Assembly: GCA_038277395.1 (NCBI GenBank)
Contig: CM076193.1
Span: 88,799,583 to 88,863,582, forward strand
Direction of reading: 5' to 3'
Source of the DNA: Dryocosmus kuriphilus
Lineage: Eukaryota; Arthropoda; Insecta; Hymenoptera; Cynipidae
DNA: 64,000 bases
How positions within the stretch are numbered: position 1 is the first letter of the stretch; every line of letters begins with the position of its first letter. Made by a program: the position numbers and the translations under genes. Shown one piece after another: positions 23,426 to 34,919 of the stretch. The notes under the pieces are model-generated. The model did no database searches. It saw only the letters and a list, made by a program, of their open reading frames with translations, and was not told the origin of the DNA.

Positions 23426-24360
23426 GGGGCCATTCCACGGGAGATTTACACCATAAATTTGTTTTTGCGTAAATTTTTTTTTTTTCATTTTTTGTTAAAA
23501 AATATTTGATGCATATTTTTTTATTTCAATATGATATGCAAAATTTCCGAGAAATCAATTTTTGAAAATTATCGTTTTAAAAAAAGTGATCTTCTTAACT
23601 TTCTTATAACTGAAAAAGTATTTATCAAAACAAATTTCAAACATTTTATCTAATATGCGGCTCATCCCGAGCTTCGAAAAAAAGTATAATGATTTTCATT
23701 AATAAATTAGGCATTTTTTAAACAAATAGAGATTGCTAAAAAAGGACCTAATTTTTTCACTTTTTTTGTAGATTAATATTCCTAACACATTCTAGAATAT
23801 ACTGTAAAAATTTCAAAGTAGAGAAATGAATAGTTGTTGAATAATGAATTTTTAACTGAAGCCGTCACATGCTTCAAGCGGTCATACGTGGCACGCGCGG
23901 TAGCAAGCACGCTTGAAGCGTGTAACGCTTTCAGTTAAAAATTAATTATTCAACAACTATTCATCTTTCTACCTTGAAATTTTTACAGCGTATTCTGATA
24001 TGTGTTAGGAATATTAATCCACAAAAAAAGAGTGAAAAAGTTAGGTCCTTTTTTATCAATCTCTATTTGTTTAAAAAATGCCTAATTTATTTTTGAAAAT
24101 CAGTATACTTTTTTTCGAAGTTCGAGAGGAACCGCATATTAGATAAAATGTTTCAAATTTTTTCGATAAATACTTTTTCAGTTATTAAAAAGTTAAGACG
24201 ATCACTTTTTCTGGAACGATAATTTTCAAAAATATATTTCTCGGAAATTTTGCATATCAAATTGAAATTAAAAAATACGTATTAAATATTTTTTAAAAAA
24301 GAATGAAAAAAATATTTCACGCAAAAAAAATTAAGGGTGTAAATCTTCCGTGGAATAGCC
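23426..24360. mobile_element. 935-bp palindromic MITE
   Basis: Almost the whole element folds back on itself. The left end GGGGCCATTCCACGG pairs with the right end CCGTGGAATAGCC. The arms of about 460 bp meet near 23,895 in a second hairpin built of GCTTCAAGCG/CGCTTGAAGC. The arms differ by scattered substitutions. It is flanked by TA. No protein is encoded. It lies inside the predicted hAT intron. The superfamily is uncertain. Confidence 0.88.
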
Positions 24361-26558
24361 TATTAGTATTTTAGCTATAGCATCCTTAAGCTATGTAATT
24401 TTCATAAAAAAGTCAATCAAAAATGGTCCTTACATCAAAATACTTTTTATTTATTTTATTTAGGGAAAAGAGGAAAAACAACAGGCAGAAGAAAATTCTT
24501 CTGATGACGACGAACTAGATGGAGTAAGTCATGAGTCGAAATCTACCGATTCGTCAGCATCCTCATCAGCATCTGGTGAATCAAATCAGTCAAGACGAAT
24601 TCTGCATGCAACAAGAGAATAAGTTTGCCCCCGAAAAAGAAAAAGACACGTAAGCAAATCTTTACTAATAGTTGGCTAAACATAGATGATTTTAAAGGCT
24701 GGTTACAAAAATACCATTCAAAACGAAAAAATGGAGATGAGATGAGGTATTGCATGGTTTGCGATAAAAAAATTACCGCCCACAAAAGTGCCCTCAATCA
24801 GCACTTAAAATCTTTGGAACATCGTATAAGATGGAACGAACCAGCTTTTTGTCAAAAAATTAATCAAACTACTGTAATAAAGCTAGACACATTTGTTCGA
24901 CGAGCGGAGATTAAATTAACGGGTCTTCTTGCCACGAACAGCTTAGCCTTTCGCCTGATGGACGTTTTGAGCCCGTTGTGTCAAGATATCTTTCCAGACT
25001 CAGAAATCGCCAACCAGTTAGCAGTACGAAGGACGAAAGCAACTGCTTTGATGAAAAATGCACTTGGAGAGTATTTTAAAAATGAACTTTTTAATGCACT
25101 GCGTACACCTGGATGCTTCTTCTCAGTAATAATGGATGAACTTGCAGATGAAAGCTCTACAAAGCAGTGTGGCTTGGCTGTTATCTACTACGGCAATGAA
25201 CAGTTTAAAGTTAAGACGAGATTTTTTGATATGGTAGTAAAGGCCTATTCAAAAGCTCAAGACTTTTGTAATTGTTTAAAGTTAGTATTAGAGCGAAGAA
25301 AAATATCCCTCTACAACTTAGTAGGTTTTTCGTCTGATACAACGAATATAATGTTTGGAGCCAATCACTCAGTAGTCTCATTGCTGTTGGAATCTTTGCC
25401 AAACACGGTGTGCATTAAATGTACATGCCATTCTTCGAATCTTGCAGCCTGTGCAGCTTGCTTGAAATTTCCAAGATCAGTTGAGGATTTAGTACGAAAT
25501 ATCGGAGCCTATTTTAGTCGAAGCGCAGTAAGATGTGCGGATTTGAAAGAGTTTCAGGAATTTTTCGAGACTGGCATTTATAGAATTCTAGTAGTAAGCA
25601 CCACACGCTGGCCGTCTATGAAAGATTGTATCAATATGATTTTGAAACAGTTTCCAGCGTTACTCGCTTATTTTGTTTCATCAGTTCTACAAGATCCATC
25701 GAATACGACTGAAGAAATAGTGAATACTATGTCAAGCATATTTACTATTATCTACCCGGAACTTATGTCCTATGCCTTGGGCCTTATGACTGATTTTAAT
25801 CTCCTTTTTCAGTCAGAAACTCCACTCCTACACAGATTGCAACCAGAACTTGCAAAACTTGGCGAACTATTTGCACAAACTACCTCGAAGTTAATTATGT
25901 CAAGTCTGCGTCTGACATTCTTAAACTCAATCATCAAAACGAATTTATGTTTGTCGAACAGAAAAATATGTACCTGGGGGTTCTTGTAGCTGAAAGCATT
26001 GCTGAATTACAAAAAAATGGCAATGTTCCTGAGAAAGACTTGGATATCTTTTACGATGGCTTCTGTCAGTTTTACATCACACTCGTGTCTGAACTGAAGC
26101 AGCGCTTCGATTTTTCTGATCCAGTATTTGAAGTAATTAAAGTAGTAGATCCCGAATTTACTCAATCGTACAAGGTTAGATCGCTACAACCATTTTTAAG
26201 GAGATTCCCAGTCCTAAAAGAGTTTGTCGATGCACAAAAGTTGGACGACGAATGGCGACTCCACGGAGTTAATCATGCCGACTATGCACTGGATTCGACA
26301 CTTCCTGCAGAAGAATATTGGAGTAAGGTTTTCCAGATCAAAAACGCAGTTCGTGAGTCAATTTTTAAAAATTTACAAAAAGCTTTCTCCCTTCTGCTGA
26401 TACTGCCCTTTTCGAATGCAAAGGTGGAACGTGCCTTCAGCCAAGTAAATTTAAATAAAACCCCGCACCGAAACCGAATGGAAAACGACGTACTTGTCGC
26501 TACTTTAGTAACAAAAGAGGGAATCGAAGAAAGTGGTGGGATTTTTTATATAGTTTAA

Positions 26559-27620
26559 TCCACCTAACAAGATAATCCATTCAAATATTAGAAACTAAGG
26601 CCTATAATGGAGGAAGATTGCAATAACTTATTTTATTAAAATTTTTATTATTCAATAATAAATCATAATTATCCACTGTTGCATCTTGAGAAATTAGACG
26701 TTTTAGGATTTTGTATTTATGTCTCTTCTTTTCAAACATCTGTACTTCAGGTTCGGTCTGTTTACAATCCGTTTTAGAATTTGTATAAGCCTAGACACTG
26801 CAATTATGTTATAACCGTACATTTCGGGGTAAGCATCTTAGCTCGGTGAAGGTTCCTTCCATCAACATAAATTACTCAAATCCTAAATTTTATGGCACGT
26901 AAATTCCCAAGGGTGAAACTTTCCCAAATTCAAGATTTCTAAAATTTGCTTTAATGACACCCATTACCGAGCTAGTTGCAGCTGTCCTCACTTTCCTTAA
27001 CCCAGGTATCTTAGTCGATAGCCTAACGCACCGAAATGGGCGTCACCAATGGACGCCACTCTTCATTTCGTCATTTCATTAGCCAATTAGAACACACCAA
27101 ATGTACACTGAACTTTTCAGTTTTCGCTATGTTCCGAACCTCCGAAACTTTTTGTTTTATATTCTGGGCCAATTTTACAGTTCTAAAATTTGCGGGAAAT
27201 TTTGTGGGAAATTTTCAAACTTGACCGGGTAAAATTGGTTCCGCCGCTAGAATGCGCCGGAACATTTCGTTGCCTCTCTGCGGCAACACTGCCGCGGTCA
27301 CACAATACACAAACTGATATGTACTTATCTCTCACCCACGCGCATTTACACTCTCACATTCACTCACTCGTCACACGCTAGTTTCGTAGTTAGAGATGTA
27401 CATTATAGGCGAATAAATATTGTTTGTTATTTTATTGTACAAAATATGGATTTGTTTCAATCGTCTTTAAACCTCTAAATCCTGGCTAGGCTGAAGCGTC
27501 CGGTGAGGCGATTAATGGGGCTTCGCCCCTTAGAATAAAAACAAATCGTTACAACATAATTGCTTATTAGTAATTATTTTTTCTGGCGGTTATTTTTTGT
27601 CGTCCGAAGACGACTACCGT
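26559..27620. other. Stretch without recognisable genes
   Basis: Only short open frames. TCTTAGCTCGGTGAAGG (26,836-) and ACCGAGCTAG (26,960-) are partly complementary. A GGGGCTTCGCCCC palindrome occurs near 27,517. No family was recognised. Confidence 0.45.
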
Positions 27621-27628
27621 AAACGTGC

Positions 27629-28040
27629 ATTTTTCAAAAATTTGAAAATACTTATAACTTCAGTGCCTGCAGTCAATAAAAGCAAAGAATGCTAATTCAA
27701 CACAGTTGTAACCGATACTCTTAAAGAGGAACCATCAGCTATTGTGAAAGTCTGTTGTCCCACGCGGCAGTTGCTACGAGATTTACGAGTTTATGAGGCA
27801 AGGATTCAATCAGGACATTGATATCCTGGTACCTATTGAGAGCCTTTTGTACTTGTGGTGCAAGAAAACGAGTGGAAAATAAGTGATAATAGCGTGTTAA
27901 GTATAAGAGTAACTTTTTTAAAAAACCTACAAGGGAATTTGTTATTTTTTTTTTTTTTTTGCTTAATTAGCATTCTTTGCTCTTATTGACTGCGCAGGCT
28001 CTGAAGTTATAAGTATTTTCAAATTTTTCAAAAATGCATG
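27629..28040. repeat. 412-bp foldback element
   Basis: The left arm (27,629-27,703) and right arm (27,962-28,040) are inverted copies over ~72 bp. They include AATACTTATAACTTCAGTGC and CAAAGAATGCTAATT. The middle 260 bp are unrelated. No target duplication was identified. Confidence 0.75.
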
Positions 28041-28760
28041 CATAAATTAAGCTTTAAGGTAAATGCTTGATGTTTTTAAAAACACTTTATGAACTACATT
28101 ACATTTATATGGAAACTTATGGACGCATCGTGGTCCGATGGTATATTGTACTTATTTGTAGTAAAATGAGGATTGACAAGACTGTCATAATTTTTTCAAG
28201 CGATTTTTTTTCATTGCGGTATTCAATAATTTGTTGAGGAGCCAGGATTTTTGAATCCGATAGTAGGCATTTTGTATTAATTTTTGAGCGCTGAACACGA
28301 ATCCGGTCTCAGCAATAGCCTATCATCACGTCAGGTTTTTAAAAACCATACCTGAAAGGTAAGCAAAAATTTTCCTCACCACCTTTCTTGAGAAATGGCA
28401 ACTCCAACTCGAAGTCAAAGATACCTCCCCTCCCCCGCCCTCGCCCTTCTTCTGCGAATCCTAATGTGTCTCTTATAGAGTCTTGTAACCGCACTTTATG
28501 TGTTTATGGCTGCGTCACTTCTTACCAGTAGCCTCCCGCTAAAATACCTCAATTGTTACATCAGTACAAGGTTACCTTACTTTAGTCATTAGTGTAATCT
28601 TTAATCCGTTCTAACCTGATAATACTGTCAAAGATCACGTTTTAAAATGTAAACCTAGAATGTTCATTATTTTTTACATTTCAGTGCATCTTTACTAACA
28701 CAAGCAATCGGGATCCTGAACTCTCCAGGCTTCTAAATAGTACATTTTCCTCCAACACAA

Positions 28761-29155
28761 TGAGAGTGGGACGATGGTCGTGGGGGCTAAGGCATGTAGG
28801 CCTTTAGACCCACTCCTTCGGCTTGCGGGTTCGATTCCCGCCTCGCACTCTGGAAGAACCTCGGCGGCACACGCGGTGAACACTTACCTAGCAAGGGAGT
28901 TGTTCATCTCCGGTATATCGTGGCGCCGGTACCTCTAGAGAAAAAGGTTCTCTAAGTACTTTAAGCCGTTGTTCTTGGTGGTTCGGAACCCACCTTAAAC
29001 TGCAGGTCTCCCTCCCACCACCAAAGTATGTGTGTGGGGGGTGTGCAAAGGAATAGTGGAGAAATACAAAAAAACAATGTAAACCCTCAGGGGACACATT
29101 AGAAGCTTCCATTCCATTCCTCCACCACAGTAAGTGGAAAAAACCCTTCAATTTG
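28761..29155 (+). mobile_element. tRNA-derived SINE (Leu/Ser-like head)
   Basis: The head at 28,764-28,852 has D-arm/A-box-like TGGTCGTGGGGGCTAAGG, a long variable-arm-like segment (CCTTCGG) and a perfect B box GGTTCGATTCC. The outer GAGTG and CACTC pair like an acceptor stem. About 300 bp of unrelated body follow, to the AT-rich flank. The target duplication is not clear. The minus-strand frames are incidental. Confidence 0.65.
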
Positions 29156-29159
29156 ACGC

Positions 29160-32090
29160 CAAGCGAAGGAGTATAAAACCAAGGTGTATTAAAATTGGTA
29201 CTTAAATCTTTGAGGAGTAATTTTGAACTTAATGAAATGAGAAATTAAAATTAAAATGTTCATTTAAAATTTGCGTTAATGTTGTTTGAACTGTTAGACA
29301 TCACAAATCATAATTATTTGCTATCAATCATCATTTATGATTTTTTATTTCTTAACAAATTACCTAAATGTACTCGTTTTTTATCCAAGATCAGAATTAT
29401 TGAGCATAAACTTTAAAGAACATAAACATGTTCTTAAAAATCTGATGTAATTGCTATAAAGGAATTATTTGACGCATACTCACTTTGTTGTAGACAATCA
29501 TTGTTTTCTACTAAAATCATTTTCATTGATTATGTAAAAAGGTATTATTTAATGAAAAATTGACATCAATTGACACAAATATTGCGATGAAAATATGTCA
29601 TGAAAATGGAGAAATAATAGAATTCAGAAGAAAGCAGTTTCTTTTAAAATTCTATGATGATTCTTTCAGATATCTTATTGTGCTTACAATTACGGAAACG
29701 TTGAATTAGTGTAATTGCAAGCACAATAAAATGTCTGGAAGGTGCGTCTGACAATTTGAATAGAAAAATTGTTTTCTCCTCAATCTTATTATTTCACTAC
29801 GATGAATTTCAGTATTGCCTACAGTTTCTTTAAATCTGTGTGTGATGATATAAGGAGAAACTAGTTACGGTATACATGCCAGAGATGAATGAGTAAAATA
29901 AAACAGTAAAATAATAGTAAAATAACAGTAAGATAAAACAGTAAAATAAAACTTGTTAAATTTAGAAAATCGATCAATTTGAGCTATTTAACATTCTGAA
30001 TTGTCAATAAAAATCATTTTAGCCCTGACCATAAGAAACTAAACGCGCGCGAATTATTATTAATTTTACAAATTATTATTTTTCTACAGCTTCTTAGTGC
30101 ATAGTTTTATTGTGTAGAATTGATTTACATTGAAAATAATACCTCCTGATTGAAATAAAAATTTAAAAATTATTTATAGGTTTTATGTGAAGAATTAAGC
30201 TATAAAATAAAAATATAATCTGCATTTATACTGCATAGAGTATAACACGGCGCCACCTAGTGTCATATACATTTTGTATTCAAGCCTCAGAGTTCAGGTA
30301 ACATACTCATCGTGAGGCCTCATCGCTTCTAGTTCTATGACTCTTGAGAGTCTCTTACTTGAGTTTTTACATTCCACTCAAGGCGCATTTTTCAAAGTCG
30401 AGGAGTCCAGAGCCCAATTGAAGGCAGTAGATGAAGCAGATGAAGAAATTGAGGTGAAATGAAACTTCCCATGACTGGCCAAGATGATACCGACATTCGA
30501 TGGTTTTTGAACTTAGTAAGACAAACAACATATCGTTGAAAACGCCAAAAAACCGTAGATTTTGAATATAATGTTTTTAAATTACTAATGGAAAAATTAA
30601 ATTTCTTATATCGTATTATATTCCTCACAAAGAACAAGGGGCATCGCCCTTCAGTCAGGGAAAGTAGGAGGAGCACCTGAAGACTCTTAGGGCCCAACTC
30701 GTGCTAGGGACCCCCGATAATAATTGACTAGAGCAAAAGTACTCGATTATTTTGTTCGAGAATCGATTATTTCTTCGATTATTACGAAAGGCGATTATGT
30801 CAGAAACGATGATTTTTTCCTTGATATCGCAATAATCGGCGGGAAAATTTTAAATTAAAAAAAGTAAAAAATATATAAATATGTAAGATTTTATAATAGA
30901 GTTCAATTAAATAGAATTAAGGTATACATAAATAAAAGAAATTGATTATTGAAAGAAATGTTATTTTTTTATGTAAGCAGCTTCTAACAAACAAAATAAA
31001 TTACATTAGTAAAGGAGACTTGTGATTCTAGCGCCCATGAAAAAAGTCATAATTTATGGATTTTGAAAACTCTAACGTTTTCTTCTCACTCCAGAAAAGT
31101 CTCCATCAAAATTTCCATTTCCGGATTTTCCAATTTTTAATTATTCGAAAATGAAAATCTGCGTTTAGGGCGCTACGATTTAATCTATTAAAACGGTTCC
31201 GGTTTTCCGAATTCTTTTTAAAATGTCAAGCGCTATAATCACGATAAGGTAGAACTCGTAATTATACTTGATTCTCTACATTATCCTATCTATGCTTTTT
31301 CACTAGAGTATTTTATAGTAAAGATTTGGTTTGGAGTGTTTTTGAGTGAAAAATATCATCATACGTTCATCTTAAGTTCTAAATCATTGAAAAATTTATA
31401 AATGAAGATGTTTGTTTTTTCCAATTGAATGCGCTGAACAGATATGACAAATCCCGTTTGTTTGGCTGATTGTGGCAATGAAAATAATTTTTCTAATAAC
31501 TTTGAGTAATTTAAATTAATTTTGTCCAAATAGTGAAATCAATCAATTTGAAAAAATAAAATTAGTCTCGTGACTTATACAAATAATATTATAAGTAAAA
31601 AACCATGTTTATATCATTACGAAACTGACTATCTTCTTTATCGCACGGTAAGTTGAAAACAATATTTAAAATTCACCTTTTCAATATCTTAATTAGACTA
31701 TAGTACAATAAACATCAAATTGCAAAATAAGATTTTAAGGCTTTATCAGAAAAAAAACCGCAGTTTATTATATTTCATTATTTTATACATAGTTTTCTTC
31801 TTAATGTACATACCTACAACCTGGCTTTTCTCTATTTTAAACTTTCTACAAGTATTCTTGTCAGTCTGACTGTGTCATCTGTCATGGACTCTTCAATGTT
31901 TTGTTTTTCGTCCTACCACACAATTTTAATTGTACTATGTTATTTACATAAAGTTATGTACTTTTAAAATTTCTTTCGCATATCACTCAAACGTTAAATT
32001 TCACTTTTTAACTTATATTTTATTTTGATCTTCGAATTTTGTTTTAAAATGGATCTTCTGGTTTGATAATTTGTTAAAATCTATCTATAT
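29160..32090. other. Long AT-rich stretch without genes
   Basis: No supported coding region. A simple AAATAAAACAGT-type repeat lies at about 29,895-29,955. TAGCGCCCATGAAAA and AGGGCGCTACG bracket 31,030-31,180. No known transposon family was recognised. Confidence 0.5.
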
Positions 32091-32127
32091 CAAAATATAT
32101 TTTTTTGTATTTTCTAGAATAAATTGA

Positions 32128-32160
32128 CTGAAGAGGGTCTATATTTTGACCGAAACGTAT
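32128..32160 (+). ncRNA. Hammerhead-like motif (Penelope-type end)
   Basis: Reads CTGAAGA, then GGGTC, an 8-nt loop, GACC, then GAAAC. This resembles the hammerhead ribozyme core CUGANGA-stem II-GAAA. Penelope-like elements are known to carry such ribozymes in their terminal repeats. One unpaired G and unverified stems I and III make activity uncertain. Confidence 0.4.
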
Positions 32161-32379
32161 CAAATTTAAAATATTTTTTTCGTCTTATTTTATTGACCTA
32201 TACCAAAGTGACTTATTGATACTACCAACCTTACTATTTAAAATTTTTCCACATCAATTAGGCGCATTTTCGTGGAGAAAAAATATTGAAGAAAGAAAAA
32301 ATATCTGATTGGTTTTCTTGAAATTTAAATATTTAATGCAGTGCTAACCGCACCTAAAAATTTTATAAAATAACGTGCG

Positions 32380-32515
32380 TTACTTTGCATTAACGTTACC
32401 AAAAAATTGTAACGCGTTACCGTTATCGTTACTTTTTTTAAAAAGTAACGCGTTACCGTTACTAAAAAGAAATAACTTTTCCGGTAACGCGCTACAAGTA
32501 ACGCGTTCCTGTCAA
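32380..32515. repeat. Cluster of GTAACG/CGTTAC words
   Basis: The words GTTACC, CGTTAC and GTAACGCG repeat about a dozen times in 135 bp, often as the palindrome GTAACGCGTTAC. This is an imperfect short-period repeat of unknown origin. Confidence 0.6.
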
Positions 32516-32655
32516 ACACTGGAAAACTGTCAGTCGTGGGGTAAATCCATAATAAACAAAGGATATGTATTTTTAAAAGATCTACAACTTCTGTGTCAAA
32601 ATAGTCTCCAAATAAAAGGCCAATAAAGGTACAGCAAGATGTGTTTAAATATTTT

Positions 32656-32689
32656 GATACGTTGCGGTTCCTATGCGAACCCTCTTCAG
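32656..32689 (-). ncRNA. Second hammerhead-like motif
   Basis: On the minus strand CTGAAGA is followed by GGGTTC, a short loop, GAACC and GCAAC. The stem sequence differs from the 32,128 copy but still pairs. The GAAAC box has become GCAAC, so this copy is probably inactive. Confidence 0.38.
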
Positions 32690-33143
32690 TCAAAACAGAT
32701 TTATTTCTAAAATTTAAAAAAATTACATTAAGATTAAAAAAATATACAATTACATAAAATCAACCAAGTATAAAAAATTGTAGGTTATGAAAGCTAAGCA
32801 TGCCTGAGATTTAACAGAGCACGTTCGTGCGTGTACAATTAATACAATCCACTTTTAATGTGAACATGTTGAACAGGCGTAGAGGTTTTTTAAAAAATTT
32901 TGTTTAACGAAATAATAAAACTTGTAATCAGGACGGAGGACAAAAACATTTACGAGTCCATGACGGTTGACAGAGTCAGACTACTCAGCTGGCAGACTGA
33001 AGAAATTGTCTGTGTAAACCCTAGACTTGAGAACCAAAATGTAGGTAAGTGAAACCGCTGATGATAAAGTAAAAAATGTTTGTATTACAATCTGGTAAGA
33101 GGTTTGTATTCATCTGGAAAGATATTGTATTCTAATCTAATAT

Positions 33144-33700
33144 TTACATTACCATCAATTTTTTTAATAAAAAGTTTTCACCTATTTTCTTACGAGCTGT
33201 GTTAGATTCAACTGAAAGAATTTTATAATTATCAAAATCAAATTTATGTCCAAACTCTAAGTAATGTTCAGATAGAGCCGTATGATTTGAAGTGCCTGGA
33301 TTTCTGACCGAATTTACGTGCTCACGAGTACGAGTCTCAATTGATCTACCGGTTTCCCCAATGTACATGGAATTACAATCTTTACATGCATATGAATAAA
33401 CTACCCCAGAAAGTTTCCCTTTAGGTAGGGGGTCTTTGAGATTATTAAAATATCGTGAAAATTTATTAACTGGTTTATAAATAGTTTTTATATTAAAACT
33501 TCTTCAAATATGTTGTATTTTTTCTGAAAGATTTTTAATGTAAGGAACAAAGTGAAATCAATAAAGTTGAAATTTTTATCATTAATTTTGCTTAAATGAC
33601 AATTCGAGTTGTAAAAACGATGAGTTTCTTTTTTTAAACAAAATTCAATAACTGATTTTGGATAACCATTGTTCATTAGTGTTTTTACATTCTCATCAGC
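33144..33700 (-). pseudogene. Penelope GIY-YIG endonuclease domain and linker
   Basis: The linker (33,700-33,488) includes NNGYPKSVIEFCLKKE. After a frame change it is followed by SYACKDCNSMYIGETGRS, with IETRTREHVNSVRN and the downstream ALSEHYLEFGHKFDFDN. This is the GIY-YIG nuclease fold specific to canonical Penelope-like elements, with YIGETGR as the diagnostic core. The end of the domain is frameshifted relative to the second copy at 39,220. The domain nicks target DNA for insertion. Confidence 0.9.
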
Positions 33701-33999
33701 GAAGGTATTAGATTTATGTAAAATTTGAGTTTCGCGGATTCCTGAAATCTCCACGTTTTGAGACCTCCTGAATCCGAGAAAAATGGTTTTTACGACGGTG
33801 TCTGTCTGTCTGTTCTCGTCGTCGTTGTCGTTGCCGTTGTTGTCGTTGTCGTCGTTGGTGTCTGTTCCCACGATAACTTTTGAAGGACTAATCAGATTGG
33901 TTTGCGCTTTAGTACACTTCTTTAAGGGGTAGAAAGAAAGGACAAGCTCGTTAACCAGCGGTTTTTGACCAACGGTTATGGTTTTATCCATCAAAAACG

Positions 34000-34620
34000 G
34001 TTTTCACAAAATCAAAAAATCCATTTTCCGGCTAAACTATCAGAGATAAAAAAAAACGTGAGGAAGTAAAATTGTTCATCTTAAAAAAATCTACAAATTT
34101 TGTCTTCACCATTTTTTGATCAAAGGAACGGTTTTTGTTTTAATCAAGAAAACGCTATTAAAATTAAAGAACTCTGATTTCCCGCCAAAATATTCAAGAT
34201 ACAAAAAACTGGTGAAGTACAAAGTTGTTCAATTTAAAGGATCCACAAATTTTGTATTAACCATTTTTTGATAAAATGCGTGGTTTTTGTTTTAATCTAG
34301 AAAACGTTATTAAAAATCAAAAATTCGAATTTTCCGACAGACTATGCAAAATAAGAAAAAAATGATAATAAAAAAAGTTTTTCACCTCAAAAAGATCTAC
34401 AAATTTGCTCTCTATCATTTTTTTTTTAGTAGACGCGTAGTTTTTGAGTTATTCGTGGAATATGTTATGAAATATAAAGAAAACCACTTTTCGGCAAAAC
34501 TATGCAAGATATGAGAAAATATTAACAAGCAGAATTGTTTACCTTGGAAAGAGCTACAAAATTTATTTATAAGACTCATCGTTTTACTTTTAAGAATCAA
34601 AATCCTGTATTGTGAAAATT
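34000..34620. repeat. Four ~150-bp tandem units
   Basis: Recurring words are GATCTACAAATTTTGT, ACCATTTTTTGAT, GGTTTTTGTTTTAAT, GAAAACG(T/C)TATTA and ACTATGCAAGATA. Units are strongly diverged. They lie inside the Helitron-like insertion. Confidence 0.75.
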
Positions 34621-34682
34621 TGGAAAATCACAAAGAGCTTTACCAATCTACAATGTGTTTTAAAAAAATGTAATTATCGAGC

Positions 34683-34915
34683 GCGAAACGCGAGTGTCAT
34701 GATGAGAATGTATTCCTTAAGGGCGATGGAGCCTTAAGTAAAATAATTTCTTTTGTAATTTTTAATTTAAAGGTTTATCCAATCCATAAACGCCGAGCGC
34801 GTGGAGCAAGGTGAATAATCTATCGAGCGCGAAGCGCGAGTGCCAACAGACGCGCGCCGTAGGCGCGCTCATACATGGCTCGAAGTGCGCGAATGTGCCC
34901 GCGAAGCGGGCAGAT
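34683..34915. repeat. GC-rich short palindromes (GAGCGCGAAGCGCGAG type)
   Basis: GAGCGCGAAACGCGAG, GAGCGCGAAGCGCGAG, ACGCGCGCCGTAGGCGCGC and GCCCGCGAAGCGGGC occur in succession. They are probably the 3' part of the Helitron-like element. Confidence 0.6.
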
Positions 34916-34919
34916 TTTT

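Larger units (their letters stand above)
23042..24463 (+). other. Predicted intron of the hAT gene
   Basis: Bounded by GTAAGT and TTTATTTAG. The reading frame is preserved across it. It holds a dispersed repeat copy (23,255-23,370) and the palindromic MITE (23,426-24,360). Confidence 0.55.
22994..26558 (+). pseudogene. hAT-superfamily transposase gene, two exons, frame-broken
   Basis: Exon 1 (22,994-23,041) begins ACCATGG, encodes MDKFILKNTTKSASTL and ends at the donor GTAAGT. Exon 2 starts at 24,464 after TTATTTAG and stays in frame through an acidic, serine-rich stretch to TAA at 24,620-24,622. The main frame then runs 24,625-25,989. It has a BED-like zinc finger (CMVCDKKITAHKSALNQH, then H near HR) and the conserved transposase core (FFSVIMDELADESSTKQCGL, later STTRWPSMKDCI). 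Near 25,885 the frame changes again. The tail (to 26,558) carries the hAT dimerisation signature LPFSNAKVERAFSQVN with KTPHRNRM. These two breaks (24,6xx and ~25,885) make it a pseudogene unless further introns remove them. Flanking CAG-type inverted ends were not found. Confidence 0.85.
33707..34915 (+). mobile_element. Helitron-like non-autonomous insertion
   Basis: Inserted between the Penelope RT and linker. The left end reads GATTTATGTAAAATTTGAG and CACGTTTTGAGACCTCCTGA, then a GTC/GTTGTC tract. Four ~150-bp tandem units follow (34,000-34,620), then GAGCGCGAAGCGCGAG words. The right end has the hairpin GCCCGCGAAGCGGGC just before AGATTT. This layout, with no target duplication and a 3' hairpin, fits insect Helitrons. 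A clean CTRR terminus is not visible. Confidence 0.55.

Noticed and set aside
33488..33994. 168-codon minus frame read as one protein
   Set aside because: Its N-terminal half is Helitron-like repeat (Asp/Asn-rich tract) and only its C-terminal half is Penelope linker. It is a chance fusion across an insertion boundary.
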